Program-made: the position numbers and the translations under genes
Assembly (NCBI GenBank): GCA_037178855.1
Contig: JASJZC010000006.1
Coordinates: 124,001-188,000, forward strand
From: Oscheius sp. JU75
Taxonomy: Eukaryota; Nematoda; Chromadorea; Rhabditida; Rhabditidae
Length of the DNA stretch: 64,000 nt
Direction of reading: 5' to 3'
In this document: piece after piece, positions 20,049 through 29,118 of the stretch
Layout: the number at the start of each line of letters is the position of its first letter
Position numbering within the stretch: position 1 is the first letter of the stretch
Notes under the pieces: generated by a model
What the model saw: the letters and a program-made list of their open reading frames with translations, nothing else
Told to the model about the DNA's origin: nothing
The model's database searches: none

Positions 20049-20465
20049 TTACATCAGCACCTTGTAGACGACGGCAAGAATCGCACACGGCAAGAGAATA
20101 TTTCCCATTGGGGATGAATTGCAGAGCTCCGAATCACAGCAACAGACTCTCGTTCCATCAGTGGGACTTGTGCATTCTCCGGCCTTGATTCCAGCCGTAC
20201 TGCAAGCCAGACCAGCGTTGTCACAGCCAAAAGTAGCCGACTTCATCTCTTTTCCCAGGACTTTTGACGTTGTTGTTCTGGAAAATAAAGTTTGAAATGT
20301 AGCAAAATGATTCGCCTACTTGATACAGAGAGATTTGCTTCCGATACATGTGGTTTGATTGGAAGAATCGGGCTTGTAGTCATCGTCGGTACCCGAATGA
20401 CCCGAGTAGCATTTTAGTGCCAGGACAGCAGAAAGAGAGACGAGAAGAATCACAGCAGATTTCAT
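20049..20465 (-). CDS. Secreted Ly6/ET-module-like protein 13 (124 aa)
   Basis: Two exons, 20,320-20,465 (146 bp) and 20,049-20,277 (229 bp), phase 2, intron 42 bp. The start MKSAVILLVSLSAVLA is a signal peptide; mature cysteines are KCYSGH, TCIGSKSLCIK, FGCDNAGLAC, GECTSP, RVCCCDSELCNSS, then a hydrophobic tail ending KVLM. The LCIKTT motif at the exon junction is shared with 26,127-26,684, and KVLG with 32,235-32,723. A TATA-like box (AAAATATATAAAAGG on the minus strand) lies about 35 bp upstream of the ATG. Surface, probably GPI-linked; role unknown. Confidence 0.8.
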
Positions 20466-20495
20466 GTTTTGACTTCATCTTCCCGCAGTCTGCCC

Positions 20496-20508
20496 CCTTT
20501 TATATATT
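20496..20508 (-). promoter_or_regulatory. TATA-like box for the 20049-20465 gene
   Basis: AATATATAAAAGGGGG on the minus strand, about 35 bp upstream of the ATG. Confidence 0.5.
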
Positions 20509-20971
20509 TTCGGGCCCGCCGTGTGGCAAACATGCCCTGTTGTTTGTGTTTTCTCCTTGTCCTGACGTGAGGAAAACGTGGTGAAAATATGGCTGGGATG
20601 GGAGAGAGTCGCGCGCGTCCGGTGGCATTCGGCGCGTGAACAATAACAAAAGAGATGGTACTCTCTTTCTCTCTCTCGCTCGCTCTTGGCAACGCTCAGC
20701 TGATGTTTACGATTAGGGTTGCGTGATCGAAAGATTGCCCGTCGCGAGGGAAACATGTTGTCATATTGGTATCTACTTGGACAAGGACAGACGGATGAGG
20801 TGTTGGGGGAGGAGGGGAAATTGGAAAAAGGCAGAAAGACAGACAGAGAGACAGAGAGATTAAAAATTAAAAGAGAGAGAGAGAGATAGTGAGACGGCGA
20901 GATAGAGAAACAGAGAAAAGGATAAGAAAAATAGAGTCAGTAACCACATAAATATTTATCTAGGACAATAT
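20509..20971. other. Intergenic with purine-rich repeat
   Basis: 20,820-20,935 is a degenerate GAGACAGAGA tract; no gene. Confidence 0.5.
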
Positions 20972-21151
20972 TTAGTCTCCTTTGCTTCCGCTGCCTTCCT
21001 TGGATCCACGAGCCTTCGGATGTTGGTGCTTCGACGAAGAGGAAGACGAGCTCGAGCTCGACGAGCTGCTGGAGCTGGAACTGGGATGACAGGCTAACGA
21101 GAGTCCGATGGTCACAAATAGGAAGAAGAATACTAGACGCAGGAAGTTCAT
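20972..21151 (-). CDS. Secreted poly-serine peptide (59 aa)
   Basis: A single exon encodes MNFLRLVFFFLFVTIGLSLA, a strong signal peptide, then CHP, a run of 17 serines (residues 24-40, made from mixed AGC/TCC/TCG codons) and a basic tail KHQHPKARGSKEG. The run uses mixed serine codons, so it is kept by selection or is old, not a fresh triplet expansion. One cysteine only. The mature peptide of about 39 residues is secreted and could be heavily O-glycosylated; a cuticle or surface-coat role is possible but not shown. A TATA-like box lies about 30 bp upstream of the ATG. I do not recognise a family. Confidence 0.7.
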   Translation of the reverse strand: MNFLRLVFFFLFVTIGLSLACHPSSSSSSSSSSSSSSSSSKHQHPKARGSKEGSGSKGD

Positions 21152-21177
21152 TTTGCTGCGTCGGATAACAGAACACT

Positions 21178-21190
21178 CCCCCTTTTATAA
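21178..21190 (-). promoter_or_regulatory. TATA-like box for the 20972-21151 gene
   Basis: TTTTATAAAAGGGG on the minus strand, about 30 bp upstream of the ATG. Confidence 0.5.
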
Positions 21191-21290
21191 AAGATCAGGC
21201 AGCAAGAAAAACCTGCTCATGGTCGTCAGAAAGCCCCAGGACATGATGAATGACAGGGGTCTACATAAAATTTTCACTTTTCAGTTCCAC

Positions 21291-22990
21291 TGTTTGGCTA
21301 AGACGTCAAAGTAGTGGTCCTTTTCGGTCTTCTTCTTCAGATGAATCATGTTTTCCTTGAAGTCCTTCTGCACATTGTCGACCTTCTTCAACATGATGTG
21401 GAGGACGATCAGCTCGAAGGTGGAGTAGTAGGGAACAAGCTAAATATGGTAATTCGTGGAAAAGTCATCAACTAACCATGATTATAACAGCAAAGACGAG
21501 AACAAGGTCCAAATTCGTTGTAGTCACATGCATTCGAAGAATTGCTGTGTCTGGAAAGCAATTTTAGTGCTTTAAAGAGAAAATAACAGCAGGAGCGTGC
21601 TCAGCGACTTCGAAACCCTTAAAATACGTGAAACCAAAAAATTACGAGTTTAAGTTTAAATTTCGAGCTCGTTTTAATTTTTCAGTATCTTTCTTTTTCA
21701 GCAAGAGGTTTTGAGGTCGCTGAACATGATCTTTCTATTAGTTTTTCTCTAAAATGCTTCAATTTGCCAGTAGGTCGCGTGGTAGAGCGTGTTTTACAGT
21801 AGCTGACCTACAGTGACGTGCCTTTCTAGGCTTGTTCCCTAGCAATGGTGGGATCTTTGTGTTCTACACATAGCTTCTTTCCCAAGGACAACTGGACTTC
21901 AATTCCCAGCCTATGGCAATAAATCGGATTGGCACCTACGCGACTCTTGTTCTGGTCTCATGATCTCGTTCTTTCCACCTTGATAGAGAGACAGAGATAT
22001 GGAAAGACAGAAAGACAGTGAGACAGACAGGAAGCCTAAGAGACTGAGAGACAGAGTGAGTTATAAAGACAGTGGCAAAGAGAGATAAAGAGACAATAGA
22101 GAGTCAATCCGACGAGGAAACTTACAGATGGCGTAGAAACAGTACATTTTGATCACGTTCCTGATCTCTCGTTTTTGGTAGATTGTTCCCAGGACGTACT
22201 GATTATAAGGGTTTCTGTGGCTTGATTTCATCTAGCACACTGGTCCTTTCTCTTCGGAGCAATCCATACTAAAATGAACAAGCTCATCGAGACGATGTCA
22301 CAAGTTATGAGAGCTATGTACAGTAGAATGGATCTGGATCTATATGGATAGCCCATGCAGGTTAAACGCATCTCTCCTGGCTCGTAGCCGTGTAGGCTGA
22401 GCTAAGACACCAGTACCGAAAAGATTATCTGAGCTTGTTCACTGTTAGATGAAAAGTTAAGCAAGTTACTGTCAAACAAGCGCAGACAAAGCCGTAAGTC
22501 TGACCAAAAGTCTCGTATGTTTTGACGTAGTGACTGGAGACGAAGCGTTCTCGCGTAACTGAGAGACATCTGGATATCTGTTATTAAGATAGAAAGTGAG
22601 ACAGGGAGACAGAGATGGCAACTATACCTGAGTGAAGCTCATACCAGCCAGAGATAAGATGAGTAATAGAACACTGAACAGTCTTCCGTAAAGTCCACAA
22701 CTGTCTTACTGCTCACCAAAGCATAGAAATATTCTGTGCAAAAGATTGCTACAAAGCACAGTTGCACAAAAACGATATTCTTTGCATTTGGATGGTAATT
22801 TCCCTTGCGGAAGATATTGAACCCGAACGAAATGACGAAAAATAGCGAGATGAAGCAGGATATTAGTTGAGGCAGGCACACTCCCTCAACAGCACCTATA
22901 CTATTTGATCTATGTCTTTCTGTCTCTCTAACTCACCACAAAAGCCGGACTCACTCCAACATGGCAATACTCTTGACATTTCTTTGCATA
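21291..22990 (-). pseudogene. Sre-like chemoreceptor pseudogene
   Basis: This is a decayed paralogue of the intact receptor at 29,119-30,809. Matching pieces run in order: GVCLPQLISCFISLFF, GMSFTQ, RERFVSSHYVKTYETFG, MGYPYRSRSILLYIALI, GTIYQKREIRNVIKMY, and the last exon LVPYYSTFELIVLHIMLKK..KQWN with stop at 21,291-21,293. Defects: a TAG at 22,402-22,404 inside the fourth membrane region, and between EYFYAL and GMSFTQ no splice choice keeps the frame while about a dozen residues are lost. The 5' exon is not found. The intron at 21,550-22,120 contains a palindromic repeat. A functional product is unlikely. Confidence 0.65.
21575..21800. repeat. Palindromic tRNA-like repeat family, copy 2 (tails only)
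   Basis: The minus-oriented tail AACAGCAGGAGCGTGCTCAG is followed by the plus-oriented tail GAGGTCGCTGAACATGAT; both outer ends read TTTTAGAGAAAA-like. It lies in an intron of the Sre-like pseudogene. Confidence 0.6.
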
Positions 22991-23284
22991 TGCTTCCACA
23001 GGAACGGCCAAGTTGCAAATTTAAGTCGTAATCAGATGCCTATTATGAGTCGTCAGCACAGGAGAAAACAAAACTTGAAATCTACATATGAGCGGGATGG
23101 CTTTTCACAAGGGTGGAGTCGGATCGTACTCTGTCATTTTCTCTAATTGTAAGCCTACGGGGCTCAGAGCTGATGCTTCTCTGGGTTGTGCTCTGTATGA
23201 CCAGGGAAAAGGTCAAGCCTTGGTCATGAGAGCTCTGTTATCAGTCGAGATAAGGGTCAGGGAAAACAACTTTGCCTCTTGACC
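22991..23284. other. Intergenic
   Basis: Divergent spacer between the Sre-like pseudogene and the 23,285 gene; no other feature. Confidence 0.4.
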
Positions 23285-23868
23285 ATGAGGCACCTACTGC
23301 TGACCATCTGCATTGCCCTAGTTCTGTCAACTGTACAAGAAAATCTGGTGAGTTGGTCACGGAGTAGATGAGGAAAGTATGCAAAATCAGCGTTCGGGAA
23401 CAAGCAAGCTATAATTGTCTACTATGTTTAGGAAAAATAACGGATAAAAAGCGACCTCGTAATAAGTTTAGAAGATCAAGTTGTATATCAAACTTGGAAA
23501 GACAGACCCATAGACAGAGAAACAGTGACTTATTTTGTCCTATGAAGAAAAGCGATCGTTCAGTCAGCCTGTAATTTCAAGCAGGCTTTTTTGTAGACTC
23601 CACGTGATGCCGGTATTGCTCACAAAATTATAGTCAATTTGGCTCGTTTTCAAGAAAACCAACGCAATTTTAGGAGGAAGATGACAGACCGCCCTGTGCC
23701 ACGGTATGCGAGGAGAGAGACGACGCGAAGGCGGAAGTTTGCTGCCGGGAACAGGGATTCGGGAGTGGATACTGTCGTCCGTGGGGAGTGGCCCACTGTC
23801 TGGGAGAAAGAAGCCTGAGATATCGTCGTCATCACAGAAGACACGTTTTTGTAGATACCATTTACTGA
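23285..23868 (+). CDS. Secreted 6-cysteine peptide (85 aa), unrecognised
   Basis: Two exons, 23,285-23,347 (63 bp) and 23,674-23,868 (195 bp), joined in phase 0 over a 326-bp intron. The first exon is exactly a signal peptide, MRHLLLTICIALVLSTVQ. The mature part is EEDDRPPCATVCEERDD, then EVCCREQGFGSGYCRPWG and AHC, giving the pattern C-x3-C-x10-CC-x9-C-x6-C, then a very basic tail RYRRHHRRH. Six cysteines, an acidic start and an arginine/histidine-rich end suggest a disulphide-stabilised secreted peptide processed from a precursor, of the kind seen among nematode antimicrobial-like or signalling peptides. I cannot place it in a named family. It is on the opposite strand to the Ly6-like genes around it. 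Confidence 0.7.
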
Positions 23869-23899
23869 ATATATTGTTGAACTTTTGTACGTACGTGAG

Positions 23900-24245
23900 A
23901 CCGGGAAACTAACAGCAGGAACATGTTCAGCAATCTCAAAAAAAACCTTAAAAAACATTAAAATATAAAGCTGTATCATCGTTGGGAATCGAACTCGCGT
24001 CGTTAGTTTACTAGACGAGAGCGCTAATCACTCGTCATTTGGTAGAATTTCATCCAGACGGTACGGGGCACTCGCCACGAAATTACTGGCCTGGTGATTA
24101 GTACTTTCGCTTGGAATTCGTATGTCACCGAGGGTTGTTGGCTCGATCCCCGCCGGTGACAAAAGTTTCTATTTTTGGTATTCTACGGGTTTCGAGGTTG
24201 CTAAGCACGATCCTGCTCTTAGTTTTCTCAAAAGATCTTAGTTTT
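23900..24245. repeat. Palindromic tRNA-like repeat, copy 3 (head-to-head pair)
   Basis: Left half in minus orientation: tail AACAGCAGGAACATGTTCAG, then GGGAATCGAACTCGCG (reversed B-box). Right half in plus orientation: GGCCTGGTGATTAGT (A-box-like), GGTTGTTGGCTCGATCCCC (B-box-like), then tail TTTCGAGGTTGCTAAGCAC. The centre is CCAGACGGTACGGGGC. Confidence 0.7.
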
Positions 24246-24425
24246 CTTCACTTTCGTGGAAAGTTTAATTACGGTTTTATGTGTTTCTTCCTGATCCGGT
24301 AGCCTTTCCACACTGACTCAAATGTCGAGATGTTTGCGCCCGGCTACCACTGACTCATGAAGAGAGATAGTTTATTTGAGGGATAACAATTAACATCACA
24401 ACGAGAAACACAATGATCTTTTTTC

Positions 24426-24743
24426 TCAGACATCAAGCACCGTTTCGTCTTTTACATACTGTTCCCGAGTCTTGCGTGCCCATATCTCGGTTTTCGACTC
24501 ACATAGACGACAGCAATAGGTACAAGAGATCAGAATTAAGTAGAGGGAGACCCCGATAATTATCCTAAACTGTGGGTCACTGGACAAATTGTAGCATGCT
24601 CACAGTCGGATGAGTTCTGATTGAGCAAAATCCGTATCTTCATGTTGAGTGGGAAGGGCCGGATAGAGATCGGTACCGTTCACGAGGTCATTACTGATGG
24701 ACATTGGGAGAAGAAAGACGATAAGTAGGGCTGTCTTCATCAT
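24426..24743 (-). CDS. Small single-pass membrane protein (97 aa)
   Basis: Two exons, 24,604-24,743 (140 bp) and 24,426-24,579 (154 bp), phase 2. The intron is only 24 bp (GTGAGC..TTGTCCAG), and removal is required because the unspliced frame stops at once. The product has a signal peptide (MMKTALLIVFLLPMSIS), a short outer part with one N-glycosylation site (NGT), a membrane helix IIIGVSLYLILISCTYCC and a charged cytoplasmic tail KTEIWARKTREQY..LDV. That is a type I single-pass protein. I do not recognise it. The protein at 33,276-33,662 has the same size and plan but no clear sequence match. Confidence 0.6.
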
Positions 24744-24903
24744 GAGGAGTAATCCGGGCGGAATGAGAGTCGCCTAGGAGATGTGTGTGCATGAGACGGA
24801 TTAGGTACAATTTCCGTGGACAGGTCAGAGCAGAGGGAAGATCTAATCAATTTGCAGGTTTTAGGAGGAAGAATAGGAGAAAGTACGTGGAAAGGTCAAA
24901 CAC

Positions 24904-25320
24904 TCACTTTACCTCTGTCTGTCTCTCTGTCCGCACTGTAGTTGACAAAACAATCTCAAAAAGATATCCTGAACTCCTAGCTGCATTGCACAAATTGGAT
25001 GCATTACAGCATGTAGTTACTCCATTATTACTCTTGCACTTTCCTGCATTGACACTCTAAAATTTTTCTTGTAAAGTCCAAAGACGTATCTTACAAAAAT
25101 ATGTGTGAGTATGTGACATCTCTTGTCTACTCGTTCGAGTTGTCCTTCAGGTTCGCGGAAACTAAAAACAATTAGCTTCTCTATCTCTATCTCTGCCTCT
25201 CTGTTTCTCTGTCTGTCGATCTCACTGTCCCTCTGTCTCGATTAATGTTTACATAGTTCGTAACACTGAAGTCCAGATACAGTTGGAAACAGCAGAAAGA
25301 CTAAGAGAAGACCGAAGCAT
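24904..25320 (-). pseudogene. Ly6/ET-module-like pseudogene
   Basis: Exon 1 from ATG (25,320) to the GT is 68 bp instead of the family's 67, so the signal peptide (MLRSSLSLSA) runs into the wrong frame before GLQCYEL; one inserted base explains it. The next exon has an in-frame TAG. The last exon is still legible, NAGKCKSNNGVTTCCNASNL then CNA, but has CC where the family has CCC and no hydrophobic tail; it ends in a GACAGAGA tract. The gene is dead. Confidence 0.7.
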
Positions 25321-25392
25321 TTAGTTTGAATCACATCCGAGAGGGTGATTTTATTCTACTGATAAGGAGAATCAATAGTCGGGACTCATTTA

Positions 25393-26025
25393 TTAGAACC
25401 AGAACAGACACAGAAATGGGAAAAGTGCAAAAGTTGACACTTTGGAAGAGTTACAGAGGCTGTCGGAACAGCAGCAGACATTGATACCGGCATTCTGTCG
25501 ACATTCACCAGACGTTACTTGAGCAAAAGTACAGATCTGACTGTCCTCGTCGCAGCCATAGATCATGTAAGTATAACGGGTTTCGTCCGCCTTCAGATTC
25601 AGAACTGCTCTGAAAAACATAAATTCTGAGATCAGCAAAGTATTTTAGAGAAAAACCAACAACATCACCGTCTTTAGCACCCTTGAAAACCTTGGAAAGG
25701 GAATCTGCTTTTTCCCTTTGATGGGATTGAACCCAGTTCGTTAACTTACTAGATGTAGTTTAGGAAGGATCTGGTTATGTCGTAGTCGATGTCACAAACA
25801 ATTTCGACTGCTTTGAACTTGTTTTCTGTTTAGTTAAGCACTTACTTATAGCACATAGCCTTGCTACTGTTACAAATATCCACTGGAGTGTCCTTTACCG
25901 GATTCTGATGTATGTCCTTTGCAGCTAAAGGAAATTCTCCAGGAAAAGTATAGGAGCTTACAAAAATCGTAGCATTTCAAGCCATATCCCAGTTGAAAAA
26001 CAACCAATACGATGACTGGACACAT
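25393..26025 (-). CDS. Secreted Ly6/ET-module-like protein 15 (119 aa)
   Basis: Three exons: 25,962-26,025 (64 bp), 25,846-25,924 (79 bp) and 25,393-25,609 (217 bp); introns 37 and 236 bp, phases 1 and 2. Start MCPVIVLVVFQLGYGL (signal peptide). Cysteines: KCYDFS, DICNSSKAMCYK, YGCDEDSQIC, GECRQN, NVCCCSDSLCNSS; hydrophobic tail to FWF. The gene has both the early phase-1 intron and the late phase-2 intron and so links the two exon plans of the cluster. The long second intron carries a copy of the palindromic repeat family. An in-frame upstream ATG at 26,130 would only add a region without a signal peptide. Confidence 0.76.
25640..25790 (-). repeat. tRNA-like repeat family, copy 4
   Basis: Minus orientation: TTTAGAGAAAAACCAACAAC tail and GGGATTGAACCCAGTTCG (reversed B-box). 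Located in an intron of the 25,393-26,025 gene. Confidence 0.55.
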
Positions 26026-26126
26026 TAGTAGGGGCGAGGAACAGCGCCGCGACTTTTCACGGCTTAGAGCCTCTGTCTGATATGGGCGAAAATGATTTTC
26101 AGAGCTGTTCCGTGACCAAACATTCT

Positions 26127-26684
26127 TCATTTATAAAGGAAAATGACAACAAGTATTGATAAAATTGATGCGGATAATGGGAAGTTAGAAGAGTTGCAAA
26201 GTTCTCCGGAACAGCAGCACGTGTTCATGCCTTTCATCTTCCGGCATTGGCCGTCGGAGGCTGCCTGAAAATTGAAGTGTCTGTCCCCTTGTCTCTCTAT
26301 CTCTTTGCTTCTCTGCCTCTTTGTCTCTGTTTTTCCTCTCTCTGTCTGTCTCTTTCTGTCTCTCTGTCTCGTTTACCGCATCTCTACACTGATAACCTCC
26401 TTCGTCACAGTCCCTCTTCAAAAGCTGAAAGCGCCCATTGGAGACTTTCCGATTGACAGTTGTTCTAAAATGTTATACTTCTTTGAAAAATGACGTTTAC
26501 TTTATACAAAGGGATCCTTTCTTCACACATAATGAGAAGTTTGAAGCTGGAGGCGACGCATTGAGATCTGTGCTCCCTAAAGCCTAGTTATCTTCGAATA
26601 TCCATGCTTCTTACATTGTAAAAAGCATTCCAGGGAGCTGGTATAATGAAGGGTGTAAGCGAAAAATAGCACCTGACGCCACAT
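26127..26684 (-). CDS. Secreted Ly6/ET-module-like protein 16 (123 aa)
   Basis: Four exons: 26,615-26,684 (70 bp), 26,501-26,576 (76 bp), 26,377-26,464 (88 bp) and 26,127-26,264 (138 bp); introns 38, 36 and 112 bp, phases 1, 2 and 0. The third intron is a GACAGAGA tract. Start MWRQVLFFAYTLHYTSS is the signal peptide; cysteines follow in ECFLQ, LCVKKGSLCIK, RDCDEGGYQC, GQCRKM and NTCCCSGELCNSS, then a hydrophobic tail to LYK. It uses all three intron positions known in the cluster, so it may show the ancestral exon plan. GPI-type surface protein by inference. Confidence 0.78.
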
Positions 26685-26847
26685 AAGCACTGTGATAGTG
26701 GAAAGAGGTGACCGAATCAGGGGAGAAAACAGGAAAGAGGCTTACAGAAAGGTTCGGGTCGGTAAAGACAGACAGAGGCAGGGTCTCTCACCAGCCTACT
26801 TTGTTCAATGACCACATGTTGTGTTACACTGTACAGTTCTTTCTGCA

Positions 26848-29090
26848 ATGGAACCCGCTTCATCGTTTTCCCACAAACTGTCGACAACAGCATGGAAGTC
26901 TATCTACCTCTGCGGAGCCTTCTCTCTCATTCAAAACTTCCAGTTCTCGATATTTTTCAGCTCCTTATGGCCATATTTGAAATCCGTAACTTGTTCTGTC
27001 AGTCTTCCACACAAAAAAGTTCCAGCTAGACCCAGATTTCTCGGAATACAGCCTGGGCTTCATTATAGCCTCATACAGTACAGCTCAACTGTTTTCTGCC
27101 TTTTTCTTTGGATACTGGAGCAACAGAATTAACCAGGTTCGAAAAAAAAATTTTAAGTAAAAACTTTAACAGACACGGATACCTTTGATCACTGGATTCA
27201 GTCTAATGGCTTTGGGGAATTTGTTGCATTTTTGCGGACAGCTGGTTCCTGTCAAAGTTCTACCTTTTATAATGGTGGGGGCCAGAATGACCACTGGAGC
27301 AGGGTCTGGTAAGCGTTGCAGAGGGACAGGACAGAGAGATAGAGAAAGAGACTAAAAGACATAGAGACAGAATGACAGTGAGACTGAAAGACAGAAAGAT
27401 TGAGAGATGAAGAGACAGAGGGATAGTGAGACACAGAGACAGAGAGACTTTGTTCTGTCTAGGAAACACTGGTCTCTTGAGAACCCATGTCTCTGTCACG
27501 TCGATCATTTCCGATCGCTCCAGAGCCATGAGTTATGTACAGGGTGGAATTGCTGTCGGAACTCTTCTAGGGCCAGGTAGTAGCCTGTTTTCTATAAATT
27601 TGATATTTTCCAGGATTTCAGCTCCTATTTGCCCCACTTTCCGAAGAAGGAATTCATTACGGTGCCATTCGATTCAACATTTATACCGCGCCGGCTTTGT
27701 TTCTCGTCTTCCTGAATCTGTTTGCCGCCTTCTTGGTCTTCTATCTCTTTGTAGATCAGAGCGGAGAGACGGGGAAGACTGTGAAAGTGGTAAGAACAAC
27801 TTCGATGAAGAATATCGTTCTCATATCAAGAAGACTGATGAGTCTAGAAATATTCCTCTATTTGTCTGCATGCTGACCAGCTTCACTCACATCTTCACCC
27901 TGACCATCATAGAAACGTGGGACTTGCTCACTGTTTTTAGACTCCACAAAGACAGAGAGATAGAGAGACGGAGAGACAGAGATCGTTAAGAATCGCCTCC
28001 CCATTCACCATGATGATGTTCAATTACTCTAAAGAAGAGGCAGTAACAAGGAATTCGATTGCTCACATGACTTCCGGAGCGATCTCCGCTGTCATTTATG
28101 TGATTTTCATCGTTTTGAACTACAGTCGAAAGTGGTTTTCGATGTTTTCTCGAAGAAAATACAACTCTTCAGGCTCTCAGAACGTCTCACCGTCATCGTC
28201 TGTCTTCTGGGAATGGCATCCATGTTCATTGGAACCTATTCGTATCCGAGAAGCTGGATGGAACATATTTCTATTGAGCTGCTCGGTGAATAAGTGTGCT
28301 TACACAAAAACGAGCTTCGGAATCGTGTTTGGCACCATCGATAACTTTAGGGAACGGTCAAAAAACACTTTTGTCACCTACGCGGATCGAACCAGACCTT
28401 CAGAAAACTAAACAAGCATGCTACTAAGCTACGCAGCAGAATTTTGCCGAGACGGTACGGGTGCGCCCGTTTTGATTCGAGTGGGTTAGTGGCTAGGACT
28501 CTTGCTTGGCATTTACACGTCATCGAGGGTTGTTGGTTCGAATCCCGTCGAAGGCAAAAGTTTTTGTTGTCGGTATCCTAGGGGTTTCGAGGTCGTTGAA
28601 AACAATTCTGATGCCATTTTGTCTGAACAATTTAAATACACCACTGTGGAGAAGAAGCAGCTTTAGATTTACGAGTTTTCAGTTCCGAACTGCAACTCTA
28701 CTCACTTTTCTTGGTGCGCTGACTTGACTCCCACCTCTCCATATCTCTTCTACTTTTTCTATATATTTGTGATAGGTGTGGCTTTCACTTTCCTCACAAT
28801 TGTCAACACCACGCTTTACTCAAAAATTATCGGGATTAGAAAACAGGGAATTCTTCAAGGAATCTACCAAATGTCTGGAAGTGTGGGCAGGTTGACGGCA
28901 CCGCTTATTGCGAGGTAAGTTTAGTCTGCGCTTCCGTCTTTCTCTGTCTCTCTATTTGTAAGAGTCAATCTTTTCCAGCAACCTCTACAGTCTCTCCGGT
29001 CCACGATCAGTTTGGATAGCCCAGCTTGTTGAAATTTTCTCAGTCCTCCTTCTATGGTTTTTTTTCTATCGCAGACTTATTCCCGAATAA
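26848..29090 (+). CDS. MFSD8 (CLN7)-like major facilitator transporter (369 aa)
   Basis: Ten exons join in frame: 26,848-26,985; 27,026-27,136; 27,173-27,308; 27,463-27,576; 27,614-27,789; 27,831-27,916; 27,991-28,131; 28,173-28,285; 28,683-28,914; 28,979-29,090. Marks of the MFSD8 group: GAGSGNTGLLRTHVS, SRAMSYVQGG then LGPGFQLLF, FNIYTAPALFLVFLNLFAAF, FSWCADLTPTSPYLFYFF and GSVGRLTAPLIAS then LYSLSGPRSVW. Members are lysosomal/endosomal membrane transporters; the substrate is not settled here. At 369 aa it is shorter than the usual ~500 aa: the central loop is short and one or two helices may be missing, or I may have missed small exons. Intron 8 holds a head-to-head pair of tRNA-like repeats. 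The acceptor of exon 7 is AAG. Confidence 0.82.
28300..28625. repeat. Palindromic tRNA-like repeat, copy 5 (head-to-head pair)
   Basis: Left half in minus orientation (GCGGATCGAACCAGACC); centre GCCGAGACGGTACGGGTGCG; right half in plus orientation with GGGTTAGTGGCTAGGACT (A-box-like), GTTGGTTCGAATCCCG (B-box-like) and the tail TTTCGAGGTCGTTGAAAAC. It fills most of intron 8 of the MFSD8-like gene. Confidence 0.72.
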
Positions 29091-29118
29091 AAAGTATTGA
29101 CAAGAGTCTTGACATTAT

